Notes under the pieces: model-generated
What the model was told of the DNA's origin: nothing
Database searches by the model: none
Seen by the model: only the letters and a program-made list of their open reading frames with translations
Position numbers and translations under genes: made by a program
NCBI RefSeq assembly: GCF_905115235.1
Contig: NC_051852.1
Span: forward strand, 35,165,199-35,229,198
Length of the DNA: 64,000 nucleotides
Direction: 5' to 3'
Source: Hermetia illucens
Taxonomy: Eukaryota; Arthropoda; Insecta; Diptera; Stratiomyidae
Part shown: one piece after another, positions 36,478 through 47,726 of the stretch
Numbering within the stretch: the first letter of the stretch is position 1
Layout of the letters: each line of letters starts with the position of its first letter

Positions 36478-39400
36478 CCCCCCCCCCCCCGCGCCTAAAA
36501 ACGGGACAAATTGTACCAACTGGTCCTCCAGGTTGGGGGTTGGGTAGGGCTGACAACCCTACACGGAAAACAACCTGTTACGAAGCCACAACAGGAGCCT
36601 CGGATAGGACGGATGTTAAAACGACGGACCCGGCAACGACAAAGGAACAACGATTTGCGCATTTTCTCATGGAACGTGCGCTCCCTGTACAGAGATGAAG
36701 CTGATAAGCAGCTAGCCGATACCCTGTCCCAATATAGGGCTGATGTAACAGCGTTGCAAGAGATGCGATGGACAGGGACCGGTTTCCTGGAGAAGAGCCA
36801 CTACACCATATATTATAGCGGTCATCCAGTAAACCATGTGCTCGGAGTAGGTTTCTTAGTCAGCCAAAAAATGAAACCTGCTGTTATCGGCTTTGAAAGT
36901 ATAAGCGAACGGCTATGCACTCTGCGCTTGCGAGGCAAGTTTAGAAATATAAGCCTCATAAACGTTCACGCCCCTACAGAGGAAACTGCAGAGTCGGAGA
37001 AGGATACCTTCTACGAGGCAGTAGAAAGAACCCTCGAAGCCTGTCCCAGATATGATATCAAAATCATACTTGGGGATTTTAACAGCCAAGTAGGGAAGGA
37101 GCCCGTATTCAGGCGATACGTTGGCTCCCATAGCTTACACGAAAAAACAAATGATAACGGACTGCGGACTATTCAATTAGCAGGGTCACACGAAATGGTT
37201 GTTGGAAGTACCTGGTTTGCGCGGAAAGCGGTCCACAAACATACGTGGGCCTCTCCAGACGGGACCACTTTCAACCAAATTGACCACGTGTTGATCGAAC
37301 GCCGCCACCTCTCAGCCTTGATGAATGTCAGAACATATAGGGAGGCCAATATAGACTCGGATCACTATCTCGTTGGCATGGTGCTCCGAGCCCGAATAAC
37401 AATACCACCTAGAATCCCCTCTGACAATCAGGTGAGAGTGAACACTGAAGCCATCCACAACACAACCCTCCGCAACACCTATAAGAGGGAAATGGATGCC
37501 GCAATAACCGCAGTCAATAGTGGACCTGGAGATGAAGCATCAACTAATGATCTTCACAACCACCTGAAGAACGTTATCATGGATACGGCCACAAATATAC
37601 TTGGCCCCAGCCGCAAAAGGAGTCGGAACGGCTGGTTTGACGATGAATGTAAGCTAGCAACGGAACGGAAGAATGCCGCATACCGAGTAATGTTGCATTC
37701 TCAAAGAACGCGGGCACGCGCAGAGACTTATCACAAACTCCGTCGAGCGGAGAAGCGACTTCACAGACGGAAAAAGGAAGCCTGGGAGAACCAACAAGTC
37801 TGTGAACTAGAAAAGTACAGGGAGCAACCGCACCAGGCGCGGAAGTTTTACCAACAAGTCAGCAGGATGAAGCCTTATACACCTCGATGCTCATCCTGCC
37901 GAGACAAAGAGGGAAATCTGATTTCCGACAGAATGGGCATATTAGAGCGATGGGTTGAGTACTTTGATGAGCTACTGAACAACCAGAACATCGGCGAGTT
38001 GGAGGTCCCGCCAACTGAAGACGACGGACAAATACTGCCACCACCAGGTTTAGGAGAAACAGTCCGTGCAATTCATCGGCTAAAAAATCATAAGTCGCCA
38101 GGAGCCGATGGAATTACAGCCGAATTGGTTAAATATGGAGGCGACCAGTTACACCAAGTGGTTCATCAACTTGTGCTCAAGGTATGGGACAGCGAATCAA
38201 TGCCTGACGATTGGCAGCGAGGCATAATCTGTCTCATACATAAAAAGGGAGATATCACACAGTGCAGCAATTATAGAGGTAGGTTCTCCACTATCTTGCT
38301 AGGCCGGATAGCCCCATACGCCCAGAACATCATTGGCCCATACCAAAGAGGCTTCACTCCAGGCAAATCAGCAACAGATCAGATTTTCTCTCTGCGGCAG
38401 GCGATGGAAAAACTGTTGGAATATGGACAACAGTTGCACCATCTGTTCATCGACTTTAAAGCCGCCTATGATAGCATAGCCAGGGTAAAACTGTACACGG
38501 CCATGAGAGAATTCGGTATCCCGACGAAATTAATAAGACTGACTAGGCTGACCCTGACCAATGTGCGAGGCCAGATAAAAGCAGCAGGATCACTCTCAAG
38601 ACCATTCGACATCAACAACGGTCTACGACAAGGGGATGCGCTATCATGCGTCCTCTTTAACCTGGCCCTCGAGAAAGTGATCCGTGATGCTGAGGTGAAT
38701 GCAAGAGGTACGATCCTCTTCAAGTCCACCCAACTACTGGCCTATGCTGACGATATCGACATCATGGGAAGAACCACCCGAGACGTTCAAACTGCCTTCA
38801 TCCAGATCGAGCAGGCGGCGCGAGATCTTGGGCTGCACATCAATGAAGGCAAGACAAAATACATGGTGGCAACGTCAGCACCGAAGACGAATCAACCAAC
38901 AACATCAAACCGCACTGGTCAAACACAAGCACGAACAAGAATAAGGATAGGAGAATACAACTTTGAGACCGTTGACAATTTCTCCTATCTAGGGTCGAAA
39001 ATCACAACCGATAACAACTACGATGATGAAATCCGCGCACGGTTGTTGTCAGCCAACAGAGCCTACTTCAGCTTACAAAGACTGTTCCGCTCGAAACGTC
39101 TCACCATAGGGTCAAAGCTCTTACTGTACAAGACTATGATCTTGCCAGTCCTCATGTATTCCTCGGAAACTTGGGTTCTTAGCAAGAAAAATTGCGAACT
39201 CTTGGCCGCGTTCGAGAGAAGAATCCTCCGAAGAATTTTTGGCCCCCTACATGAGGATGGACGATTCCGTAGCCTACACAATGACGAAATCTATGAGCGA
39301 TACCATGACCGTCCGGTTGTGGATAAAATCCGGCTCAATAGGTTACGGTGGGCGGGTCACTTAATCCGTATGGATGAAGATGATCCCACCCGGAAAGTCT

Positions 39401-39599
39401 ATAAGGGCAATATCTATGGTAGGAAAAGAAGACGAGGCAGACCCTGCCTAAGATGGAGCGATGGCGTGGGCCAGGACGCCAGACAGCTTTTGGGGATATC
39501 GAATTGGTGGACCTCGGCGCAAAACCGGGATGTCTGGAGTTCCTTATTAAGGCAGGCCTAGACCGGATACCGGTTGTTGCGCCGTTGATGATGATGATG
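36478..39599 (+). mobile_element. Complete RTE-clade LINE with 11-bp target site duplication
   Basis: The element is flanked by ATTCTACTCCC at 36467-36477 and 39600-39610. The family sequence proper begins at GCGCCTAAAAACGGG (36491), the same start as in the copy at 57509; the run of 13 extra C between the duplication and that point is not in the other copy. The leader holds two hairpins: CCAACTGG with CCAGGTTGG (36516-36536) and GTAGGG/CCCTAC (36544-36562). One reading frame follows, then a 38-base 3' UTR and the TGATGATGATG tail. The intact duplication and long open frame make this the youngest insertion in the window. Confidence 0.92.
36613..39561 (+). CDS. RTE endonuclease/reverse transcriptase, 982 aa
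   Basis: The first ATG of the long frame is at 36613; the frame is open upstream to 36511, but that part overlaps the leader hairpins. The apurinic-type endonuclease comes first: SWNVRSL (Asn21), LQEMRW (Glu50), NVHAPTEE, GDFNSQVG (Asp155, Asn157), TFNQIDHV (Asp224) and SDHYLV (His251). A basic linker follows, then the reverse transcriptase with SPGADGITAELVKY, FIDFKAAYDS (612-621), LRQGDALSCVLFNLALEK and YADD (711-714), and a C-terminal domain with WAGHLIRMDEDD. Nicking and target-primed reverse transcription are the known roles. Compared with the copy at 59210-59280, nine codons are missing after Gly556 (YRG|RFSTILLGRI against YRGITLLSTIYKIFSVILLG). This removes a conserved RT block, so the enzyme may be inactive although the frame is open. 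Confidence 0.9.
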   Translation: MLKRRTRQRQRNNDLRIFSWNVRSLYRDEADKQLADTLSQYRADVTALQEMRWTGTGFLEKSHYTIYYSGHPVNHVLGVGFLVSQKMKPAVIGFESISERLCTLRLRGKFRNISLINVHAPTEETAESEKDTFYEAVERTLEACPRYDIKIILGDFNSQVGKEPVFRRYVGSHSLHEKTNDNGLRTIQLAGSHEMVVGSTWFARKAVHKHTWASPDGTTFNQIDHVLIERRHLSALMNVRTYREANIDSDHYLVGMVLRARITIPPRIPSDNQVRVNTEAIHNTTLRNTYKREMDAAITAVNSGPGDEASTNDLHNHLKNVIMDTATNILGPSRKRSRNGWFDDECKLATERKNAAYRVMLHSQRTRARAETYHKLRRAEKRLHRRKKEAWENQQVCELEKYREQPHQARKFYQQVSRMKPYTPRCSSCRDKEGNLISDRMGILERWVEYFDELLNNQNIGELEVPPTEDDGQILPPPGLGETVRAIHRLKNHKSPGADGITAELVKYGGDQLHQVVHQLVLKVWDSESMPDDWQRGIICLIHKKGDITQCSNYRGRFSTILLGRIAPYAQNIIGPYQRGFTPGKSATDQIFSLRQAMEKLLEYGQQLHHLFIDFKAAYDSIARVKLYTAMREFGIPTKLIRLTRLTLTNVRGQIKAAGSLSRPFDINNGLRQGDALSCVLFNLALEKVIRDAEVNARGTILFKSTQLLAYADDIDIMGRTTRDVQTAFIQIEQAARDLGLHINEGKTKYMVATSAPKTNQPTTSNRTGQTQARTRIRIGEYNFETVDNFSYLGSKITTDNNYDDEIRARLLSANRAYFSLQRLFRSKRLTIGSKLLLYKTMILPVLMYSSETWVLSKKNCELLAAFERRILRRIFGPLHEDGRFRSLHNDEIYERYHDRPVVDKIRLNRLRWAGHLIRMDEDDPTRKVYKGNIYGRKRRRGRPCLRWSDGVGQDARQLLGISNWWTSAQNRDVWSSLLRQA

Positions 39600-39610
39600 A
39601 TTCTACTCCC

Positions 39611-39975
39611 AGACCTGTTACAGTGCAAATTTTAACATGAAAATACCGCAAGAATTGGTAAAAGAAACGAGACAAACATTTATGGAGCTGACAAAGGAAG
39701 GACAAGACCTGATTTTAAAAGGCCACTTGGATGCATGCCGCCAAAATGCAGCATTAGAATCAGTGTACGAAACTGAACGTACAAAGCAAGATACAAAGCG
39801 GAAAAAAATTCACTCCACGCTGCTGATAACTACATTTTTATTTCACCAAATTACAGTGTGTCGCGCCATGTTTTTGTTTCTGCATGACGTAGGCGTAAAG
39901 CGCTTTAAGAATGCCGTGAAAGATTTTTATCAAAAAAGCCTGAAACCGCATCGTAGCCGAAGAACTTAATAATTG
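39611..39975 (+). mobile_element. Right part of the unclassified element, with a 110-aa frame
   Basis: A plus-strand frame at 39637-39969 reads KIPQELVKETRQTFMELTKE near the start and VCRAMFLFLHDVGVKRFKNA near the end. It continues from 36466 once the RTE insertion is set aside. I cannot name the family. A host-gene origin is possible but the surrounding stops argue against it. Confidence 0.35.
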
Positions 39976-40739
39976 TTTATTCCTATTGGTTTTTGTAATG
40001 TAAGTTCGTATTTCTTATACAATTTATTACAACTTTTTTTGGATCTGGGTTTTTTGTTTTTCTCGATTCTTGCAACTTAAACGAAAATTGCGGCGATATA
40101 GGCGAAGTAGATATGAAGGCCTGGGGTTTAACGTGGGTACCTGTCTTAGAAACAATCCGAAGGTCTTCTTCGGACACGGGTTGATTTGGGACCACAATTA
40201 GAGTCCCGCTGTGACCGGTACTGCGGTAACACCTCGGCTGCAACTAAGGGGTACGGCGCCCAATAGGCGAAATAGAATTATGAGATACTGGTAAGTGCTT
40301 CTGCTCCTTTTTCGGCACTGCGCTTTTGTATTCTGAATAACCTAGTGATAGCAAATTTGAATACGCTACCGAAATGTACCTGCGACCTGGGGGCCGAATC
40401 CTGGCTAGATTTAGACTGCGGGGTTCCGATTCAGGTTAAGGAGCATAACAATGGTACAGTACTACGCACCCACACCTTCAAACTGATCAAGGAGAGCATG
40501 ACGAGGTTCAGGCGGAGAATTAGAAAATAGACTAGCACAATTTTCATCCCGGGCTCCGATTTCTGTCCATGGCTGTAAATATGCTGCCTAGTTAATCTAC
40601 ACCCCATCCGCTTAATAAAAGCATCCATTTCCCTTGAAATTATATGTATATGTTGCATGTATACGGAAATATTAAGGTGGATCGATGAATTCAAGGAGCT
40701 TCGAGCACTGTTCATTTTTGCGAACAATGATAACGATCA

Positions 40740-41400
40740 TAATGACGCCGTATACTGCATAACAAAGTAGTTTGCAGAAGGTTATAAACCTTTCGAATGC
40801 CCGGTGAAGGCTTTCTATAGCGTCAAAAGGAAATTCATCTGAAACGCTCTACACAGGTGGAGTATTCTAGATAAACTTCCAGCTAATATCAAAACGACAT
40901 ATGATGGTTGGAAATATTACGTGCTACGACGCCCGTCGGGGTTAGATTCCGTCACCGATACTACTTCTTCACCATTATGCCTTGGCTGAAAGACGTGCAG
41001 CGGATAAAATACCTTTATCATCCCTACTCAAATATTTTGACTACGCTGATGACATCTGTTTGTGCTCTCACCAAGTCATGAAGCCTGGCAAAGTGACTCT
41101 AGATTTTTAGAAGGAAGCAAACGGAAAATAGGTGCTCAGTGACAAATCAACTCAGTCTTCATATGTGGATTAATGACAGAAGTGGCAATGGACAAGCCAT
41201 GCGTTGAAAAAGCCGACAACTGCATTGAGAGCTATACCATATAGTTGATCCACTATCCTAGGATAGTCGACGATTGAGTCGTCCTGAAGGAACAAGATCC
41301 AAAGGAAAAACAGCGCAAACTTCCCGGAAATCCTAAGGAAACTCGATGATGCACATAGAAAAATTGTGTTGAAAATCAACAACTATAAAGTATAAACTAT
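40740..41400 (+). mobile_element. LINE reverse transcriptase remnant, clade uncertain
   Basis: The plus strand reads KAFYSVKRKFI then NALHRWSILDKLPANIKTTY near 40800-40900, and FDYADDICLCSHQVMKPGKV near 41035-41095. These match the order of a LINE RT (the D-containing block, then the YADD box) of the kind often labelled endonuclease-reverse transcriptase in insects. It continues weakly to about 41350 (VEKADNCIESYTI). It carries stops and deletions, and its ends are not defined. Confidence 0.6.
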
Positions 41401-42184
41401 GATACAGTGCAAAGATAAAATATGTAACCTTGGAATAAAACACAACGAAGGCATCTTTGGGGGAATGGAAGATAGAACAACGTCATAGGAAAAACACAGG
41501 AACTAGTAGATTGAAAAGCCTCTTATAATTCCCAAACTGGCCGTCTCAAGTAGTCTCTAAATAACGAAGTAGTTTTCACCTGACATGTATTTCACCTTCG
41601 GTATTTAATAAAGGTCATTAGAAAGCTCAAAAGTAGAACGTCAGATTTGTAACGCAATGTAATTCCAGCAGTGAGATTTAACCCATAACACTTGGAGCAC
41701 GCTACCAGTAGAAGCAGCTGAGAATTGAACACCACTTTCCCAAAGCTACGGGGATGCATTAGCATTCGTTTTATTCCTTATTTATTTCCGAGAGTATACA
41801 AAATGAAAAGGCACGTTTTCTTTCCGCATGCTGCCCTGACACATGCTCATAATTTCAAAAGTTTTCCTGCTCAGTGTCATGAACTCTTATTGTCAATTTA
41901 TTTTCTACTTTAAACAAAATGTTTTACTTTATATATTTGGGATGATAAGACAATATATTTATTATTAACTATATTATGCGTACCAAATAAGATGACACAT
42001 CAGCTTTCAATTAGGACTTTGACAGACATATTTACTACAATTCTTTACATACACTATTTCCAGCTCAAAATATATCGTTGAATATTTTAGTCAAAATGTT
42101 TTTCGCTCTTTTTATAGACCAAAGAAGTCTACCAGTTTACTGGATCAGTATCTATGAAAATTGCCTCGACTTTTAACCAAATCC
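41401..42184. other. Upstream region of the Myb/SANT-like gene
   Basis: AT-rich sequence with no recognisable coding feature. It presumably contains the promoter and 5' UTR of the gene beginning at 42185, but I see no clear core promoter motif. Confidence 0.35.
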
Positions 42185-43143
42185 ATGAATTCTCGAATGT
42201 ATTTCAGGTAAACATTTTTTCCTCAATAAATTAATTCAGGAAATTCTTTTATTCTTTAAATTCTTTACTAATTTCTATTCTTATATTTCCTCTCTCACAG
42301 AGGTGAAAAAACACCACGCTACACTCAACGCGAACGAAATATGGTACTTGGGTTCGCAGCACAATACAAAGATATTATTGAGAACAAGCGTACCGACGCT
42401 GAATCGAATCGCAAGAAAGATGAAGTGTGGAGAATAATTGCCAAAGAATTCAATACTCGTGTCTACCACCAAAGATCATCAAAACAGCTTCGACAGTTGT
42501 ACAAAAACATGAAACTCCTCTTGAAGAAAGACTTATCGGTTGAAGGCAGAAAGCGAAATTTCATGGATATTCTCAATACTCTATCACAGCAGTCGCCATT
42601 GCATCCATACCCAAACTACCCGCCACTTAACATAAAAACAGATTACGACGAGGAAGACGATGAGCGGAACGTAAGATTACTTATATAACAAGAAGAGTTG
42701 CTTTCAGATCTTATACTGAATTTTTCAAACCATTCCAGGGATCAAGTTCTTACAACAGCAGCGAACAACCCGATAACGATGTCGTGGTCATAAAATCCGA
42801 AGACTTCAGTGACAATGACCAATCGTACAACAACGACGACATGGACGACTCAATTAGCAATAAAGATATTCCAGAAGTGTGTTTAGATGAGCCTGATGGT
42901 GATGAAGAATACAACGTCGACCAAATGCCTCACAGCCTAAACTTGAAGGATACTTCGAAAGGTGGCGATTTCAAGTGTGATTCACTAATCGCGTTGGCAA
43001 TCGAAGAGAGGAAACGGAAAATCGACTTAATCAACGCACAAATTGAGTATTGGCGAGCGTTAACAAAGAAACTGGAGAGCACAAGCAGTAGTAGCCACTG
43101 TCCATGTCAAATGCCACGAATGAATGGCGTAAACCAAAGCTAG
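42185..43143 (+). CDS. Myb/SANT-like (zeste-type) DNA-binding protein, 265 aa, three exons
   Basis: Exons are 42185-42207, 42301-42670 and 42739-43143. Donors CAG|GTAAAC and AAC|GTAAGA and acceptors CTCACAG| and TTCCAG| are good, and the phases agree (2, then 0). The protein starts MNSRMYFRGEKTPRY. Residues about 9-85 form the Myb/SANT-like domain of the zeste / Myb_DNA-bind_5 type: YTQRERNMVLGFAAQYKDII, ENKRTDAESNRKKDEVWRII, FNTRVYHQRSSKQLRQLYKN. This domain binds DNA as a helix-turn-helix. An acidic middle follows (DYDEEDDERN, DNDDMDDS-like). The C-terminal helix, IALAIEERKRKIDLINAQIE, looks like a short coiled coil, as in related insect regulators. The gene appears intact. Related proteins often derive from transposase-associated genes, so its host role is an inference. 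The first exon rests on phase and the reading frame alone. Confidence 0.8.
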
Positions 43144-43149
43144 TCAAAA

Positions 43150-44980
43150 TATGTGTTATATTTTTCGTTTGAATTTTATTTATTTAGTTCATATGGTACA
43201 AATATGGTGTCATTTATGTTTAAAGCAGATATTAGACCAAAATCAATTTGTTAATTAGAACAGATAATAGTTCCTAATAACGACACTAACTTATATTAAT
43301 TTATTTGAAATTGGCCATAGCTTAATTAACCAAAGATCAAAGAAACCTTGAATGTGTGTGTAACGTAATGTGTACTTATACTAAATAATTTTATATGTAT
43401 TTTATTGCCCAAAACATTGTATTTCGTTTGACTTTAAAATCTTATTTGTTTAGAATACCTATTTATTCATTTCTCCCTTATGCAAGGACAAACCTACAGT
43501 TCGGAAAAGTATTCTCGTGGTCCTTGTCTTAAGCTTAGACTGAGATGTACTTTTTAATATTTTGAAACTTGCCTAGTCAATACATGTGGATTATACAACA
43601 ATATTGCTTTATTAACTTTTCATGTATATTCGTATTTCAAGCGGAATCTCTCCATTATGTACTGATGGCAGCGCCTTACTTTTACAGCCCGAAACATTGC
43701 TCTGTAGAAAGTAAGCCAACAATAGCCAAAGGAATTATATACGAAAACCACAGTAAAATCTCAAGGATTATGCCTCTTTTGTGTTGTAGAAATCGAGAGT
43801 GGGGTGCCCGATGACCGAGGAATCTGTTATATTCGTTTATTTAAAGGTTGTAAAAAGATAAAGTAATTTTTGAAAGCAACCCTATACGTTGCTAAAGCTA
43901 ATTTACACGCGAAAAAGGTTTAATCTGATTGCGGGCATCATCGCCTCTCTATAATCCCACTCACAAGCCTAAACCTGGATAAATCGGTAAGGATGCTGGG
44001 ATAGGGAAGGGGAAAGATGCAAAATACAGAGGCGATTGAACGTATTAGACGTGCAAAAGCAAAGGAAACAAGTGAACTTGCTTTGAATTGATTCAATAAC
44101 AATAAGAATGGCAAAACCATATGAAAGGGAAACAAATCCGAGAATTTAGAAGCATGATCGATCTTCCAGCTCCAGTTAGATATTTACGATACTTCACTAC
44201 GAAAGCGCTAAAAAATATAAATTCGGTGGGAGTAGTAAGGGTAGGCAACAAAGGCATGTAAGAACAATCTTGACCCCACCCAATCCGCCGTGTTCGAGAC
44301 GAAGATCCTCCAGAGAGCCTTCGGGCCCCTACATTAGAATTGACCGCCCAGACAGAATAACCGTTATCACGCTGTGGATGATGTTAATTCGAGCTGGGAA
44401 TAAGAGTAATAGTAAAGATTACAACCAACGAAAAAATTATGTGAGTTGGAGCTTAAGATTACACTCAAAGTTTTTCCGGAAGGGGTTCAAGGTTTTATTG
44501 ACCACGCGAGTGAACTCCAATACCGAGCCCGAATAAAACCTGCCTCACTAATTCACGATAAGAAATAATCTACCGATAGAAACCCCATTAGCTCGCCACT
44601 ACAACATTTGCACCACCGGATATGATGAAAAAGAAGGTATAACGTGATGAAAAAGGAGACCCTTGTACGATGCGACCACCTGGGTGATTAGGAAACTTAG
44701 GCCAACTAGAAGAAGTTTCAATGTGAAGCCATGCGTGACTCCGAACGGTCAAATTCTGTCAATTCCCTCAAAAGAGTAATTTTATCGTCCCTCAGCCGAT
44801 GTGTTCATTAAAGTGGTTAATGCATTTTGAAAGCCACACCTACCGAAGCTTTTTATAGCAATATTTGATGATTTTGTTTAGGAATTTCAGGAGTCCGTAG
44901 TACATGCAATGATAGCGGACCGGACCAGTTGACAAGCAACTTACTTCCACTTGCTTGTGGCCCACGGACGTAATTTAATA
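43150..44980. other. 3' flank of the Myb/SANT-like gene and unidentified sequence
   Basis: AT-rich flank. At 44275-44345 a plus-strand stretch reads VFETKILQRAFGPL, a tiny LINE remnant. Otherwise nothing recognisable. Confidence 0.35.
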
Positions 44981-44985
44981 CTTAA

Positions 44986-46800
44986 GGGGGTCATCCCGTG
45001 TGTCGGGTTGGAGAAATCGATTTTTTTTTTGCATGAATTGTATCTATATATAGTGGAGAATATGTGGGCAAAGGGATTTTCCGATATTCCGATTCCTTCA
45101 GAAATTACAGGGTTAAACAGGTAAGGAGTTTGCAGCCGCGGCTAGAGTACTCGATGAGAAAGAGAATCGAATCTTTTATACCTGTTAGTTTTTTACCTGA
45201 GCCTTATAAATTTGAACACAGGTATAAATATAAAAAGATGAAAAACCAATCAATTGTCTAAACTTATTTGCTGTTTGGAATAAAAAGGATAATCCAGTCT
45301 AGAGTGAGCACTGAAAGGCGTTCAAGTTATACTCAGTTATATTTTGTTGTAAGTATTGTGTTGTTTGTGTGTTCAGTGATTTTTTTAAATGGATCGTACG
45401 AAGGGAGATCGCTTTAACGTTCAACGTCATGCTCCCACTAAAAAACGAGTATTTCATCGGAATCGATAGTTATCAGAGAAGAAAAAGGACTTCGCATCAA
45501 CTTCAGCAAAGAAAGTTTTAGCAAGCATGTACATGGATGTTCCAATTGCGATAAGTTTTGTATATTGTATATTGGATTTTGCTGGAGTTTTCTTCGGTAT
45601 TTCTCCAAATTTCTGCAAATAATAAAATGTACGTAGTAGTAAAAAAGGAATACGTAGGACATGTCGAGAAAAGAATGGGAACGCGGCTTAGAAATGCAAA
45701 GAAGAATCACAAAGGTATTGGTGGAAAAGGGGCTGAAAAACTGATAAGGACCTCACTACATTTTCTGGGCTAGCTATTCGTCGACACGCAAATTCAGTAG
45801 AAGGAATGAAGCAAGAAATTTGGGCAACTTTCTTCCATAAATGTTCTAGAGACAAAAATCCTCAGCATCAAAATTGTCCAGCAGGCGAGGACAGTTGGTG
45901 CAAATGGCGCAAAGCGCAAGCTAAAGGAGAACTGCATAGTTTTCACCACGAGAAGGCACCTTTGACTGAAGAAGTTCAAACAGTCATCAAACCAATCTAC
46001 GAAGATTTGTCACGAGATGATCTGTTGAACAGATGTTTAGGAGCAGAGACCCAGAATAACAATGAGTCGTTAAATGCATTGATCTGAGCTTTCGCTCCTA
46101 AACACCTTCATTCTGGGGCCAAGGTCGTAGAAATAGCCACTTTTCTGGCTGTAATTAATTTCAATGAAGGATTCAATGGCATTCTCAAAATCCTAGTGAC
46201 AATGGGATGTCAAGTTGGTCACATATGTCAGGTTTATGCCGACCGCCGTAATGAAGCGCGAATTTGGCGGTCCGAACGACGATCGACTGACCTCGCTAAA
46301 AGAGCCACAATTGACACCAGAGAGCAACAATCGGCCTTACAAGACTTTTTTGACGAAACGGAGGGTGCTCTCTATGGACCAGGTATAGCAGATTAATGGT
46401 GAGCTAAAATTTTACTGTTGATAATCACATTTAAATTTTCAAATGCGTTTTTCTCGAAACTGCATCTTGAAAATCGGCTGCCACCATAGCTCAAAATCTA
46501 TCCAACCGAATTCTTTGAAATTTTCACGGCTTCTTTAGTACATATTTCTACGGTCCGCAAACTAGGATAATTGCAATCGGAAGGGTAGTTTTTTTATTCA
46601 TAAAAAAAGCCGTAAAAAAACACCAAAATCCAAAAAATTAAGTTTAAAAGCCCACCAAAAATTTACCTTTTAATATTTTCTAATTATCCTAGTTTGCGGA
46701 TCGTAGAATATTGTCCACATTAAAATGCCGTTTAGTTTTTTTACCTCAGATGAACACAGCGCCCTCCAGCGTGGCAGCAGAAAAACACCTTTTTTTGGAG
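44986..46800 (+). mobile_element. Kolobok-type DNA transposon, internally deleted and 3'-truncated
   Basis: The left end is GGGGGTCATCCCGTGTGTCGG minus its last base, preceded by TTAA at 44982-44985. It carries transposase remnants from 45389 to 46396 and a 3' region matching the right half of the small element at 11961-12766, up to TTTTTGGAGATG near 46800. There the match stops and a gypsy fossil begins, so the last ~190 bp and right inverted repeat are missing. The TTAA target and the transposase type together suggest the Kolobok superfamily. Confidence 0.72.
45389..46396 (+). pseudogene. Kolobok/Mutator-like transposase remnant
   Basis: The N terminus starts MDRTKGDRFNVQRHAPTKKR followed by VFHRNR and a stop. 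Next comes a run with SEKKKDFASTSAKKVLASMY. The middle catalytic region is largely absent. The C-terminal third is well preserved: HQNCPAGEDSWCKWRKAQAK, then IKPIYEDLSRDDLLNRCLGA, TQNNNESLNALI, VVEIATFLAVINFNEGF and a terminal YGPGIAD. The SWC motif followed by QN-NESLNALIW is typical of the Mutator-like transposase domain found in insect Kolobok-type elements. There are at least three stops or frame changes, so it is inactive. Confidence 0.7.
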
Positions 46801-47410
46801 ATGTACACCTAGGGGGTCCAAAGGGTGTGCATATTGCCGTCTTTGGAATGTCTTCAGGAGCTACTGGGATTTGGTGATAAGCCTTGGTTAAGTCCAAGGT
46901 CGAAAAGATGCGGCAATTCGCGAGGTGATGCGCAAAGTCGTGGATGAGTGGAATTGGATATCGGTCAGGAACAGTTTGTGCATTTAGCCTTCTGTAATCC
47001 CCACATGGGTGCCATTCGCCGTTTGGCTTAGGGACCATATGCAGTGGGGAAGACCAACAGCTGTTTGAGGGCCTGCAGATACCCTGTTGAACGAGTTGTT
47101 CAAACTCTTTCCGTGCAATAGGAAGAACCGAAACCTCCGCACCAGTATCGATGAGGTAGCTGCGCCTGCTGAGGGGGTCGAAAATAGTTAGGCGACGTGG
47201 CGCTGCGTTCTGGGTGGCCGTCGCCAAGACCCCCCGCGGATCTAGTTTTTTGCGTAGGAGCGAATCTACACGGTAGCGTACATCTTGTCGCTTTATCCCC
47301 GAATCTGCGGTGGTACCAGCAAATCCCTCGGTCCGCGGACTGTCCTGACGACCTGCTACAACATTCCAAATAAATTTCGAATGCCGCGAATCCTGCCGCG
47401 CCACAATATT
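46800..47410 (-). mobile_element. Ty3/gypsy LTR retrotransposon fossil
   Basis: The minus strand keeps parts of the protease and of the N-terminal reverse transcriptase of a Ty3/gypsy polyprotein. No LTRs, integrase or envelope are visible in the window. The copy is broken and heavily shortened. It abuts the truncated end of the Kolobok-type transposon. It is an old fragment. Confidence 0.85.
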
Positions 47411-47726
47411 ACATGCAGTTTAGGAGAAGCTTCCTAAAGGTGGCAAACACCCTGAATACGCCGAGGAATTGTGTTTGACCTACCATTAGTGCATGGCCTG
47501 AAAATAAATACTAACAAAACCAACACATGCAGTGCAAAGCACTGGACAGCAACTACAAATTCACTCAGCATTACTGCTAAAGAGAAAAGACTGAACAAAG
47601 GATGCAGCTAATCATAGCTGGCCCTATTTCAAGATTGGTTTATGAAGACAAAGTGAATGGAAAATCAGTGTCAATTTGATTTATAATTTATATTTATAGA
47701 AAGTATATGCAATCTTTTACAATTAT

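Noticed and set aside
36511-36612. N-terminal extension of the RTE protein
   Set aside because: The frame is open here, but it begins with TTG and overlaps the paired leader hairpins; the first ATG is at 36613.
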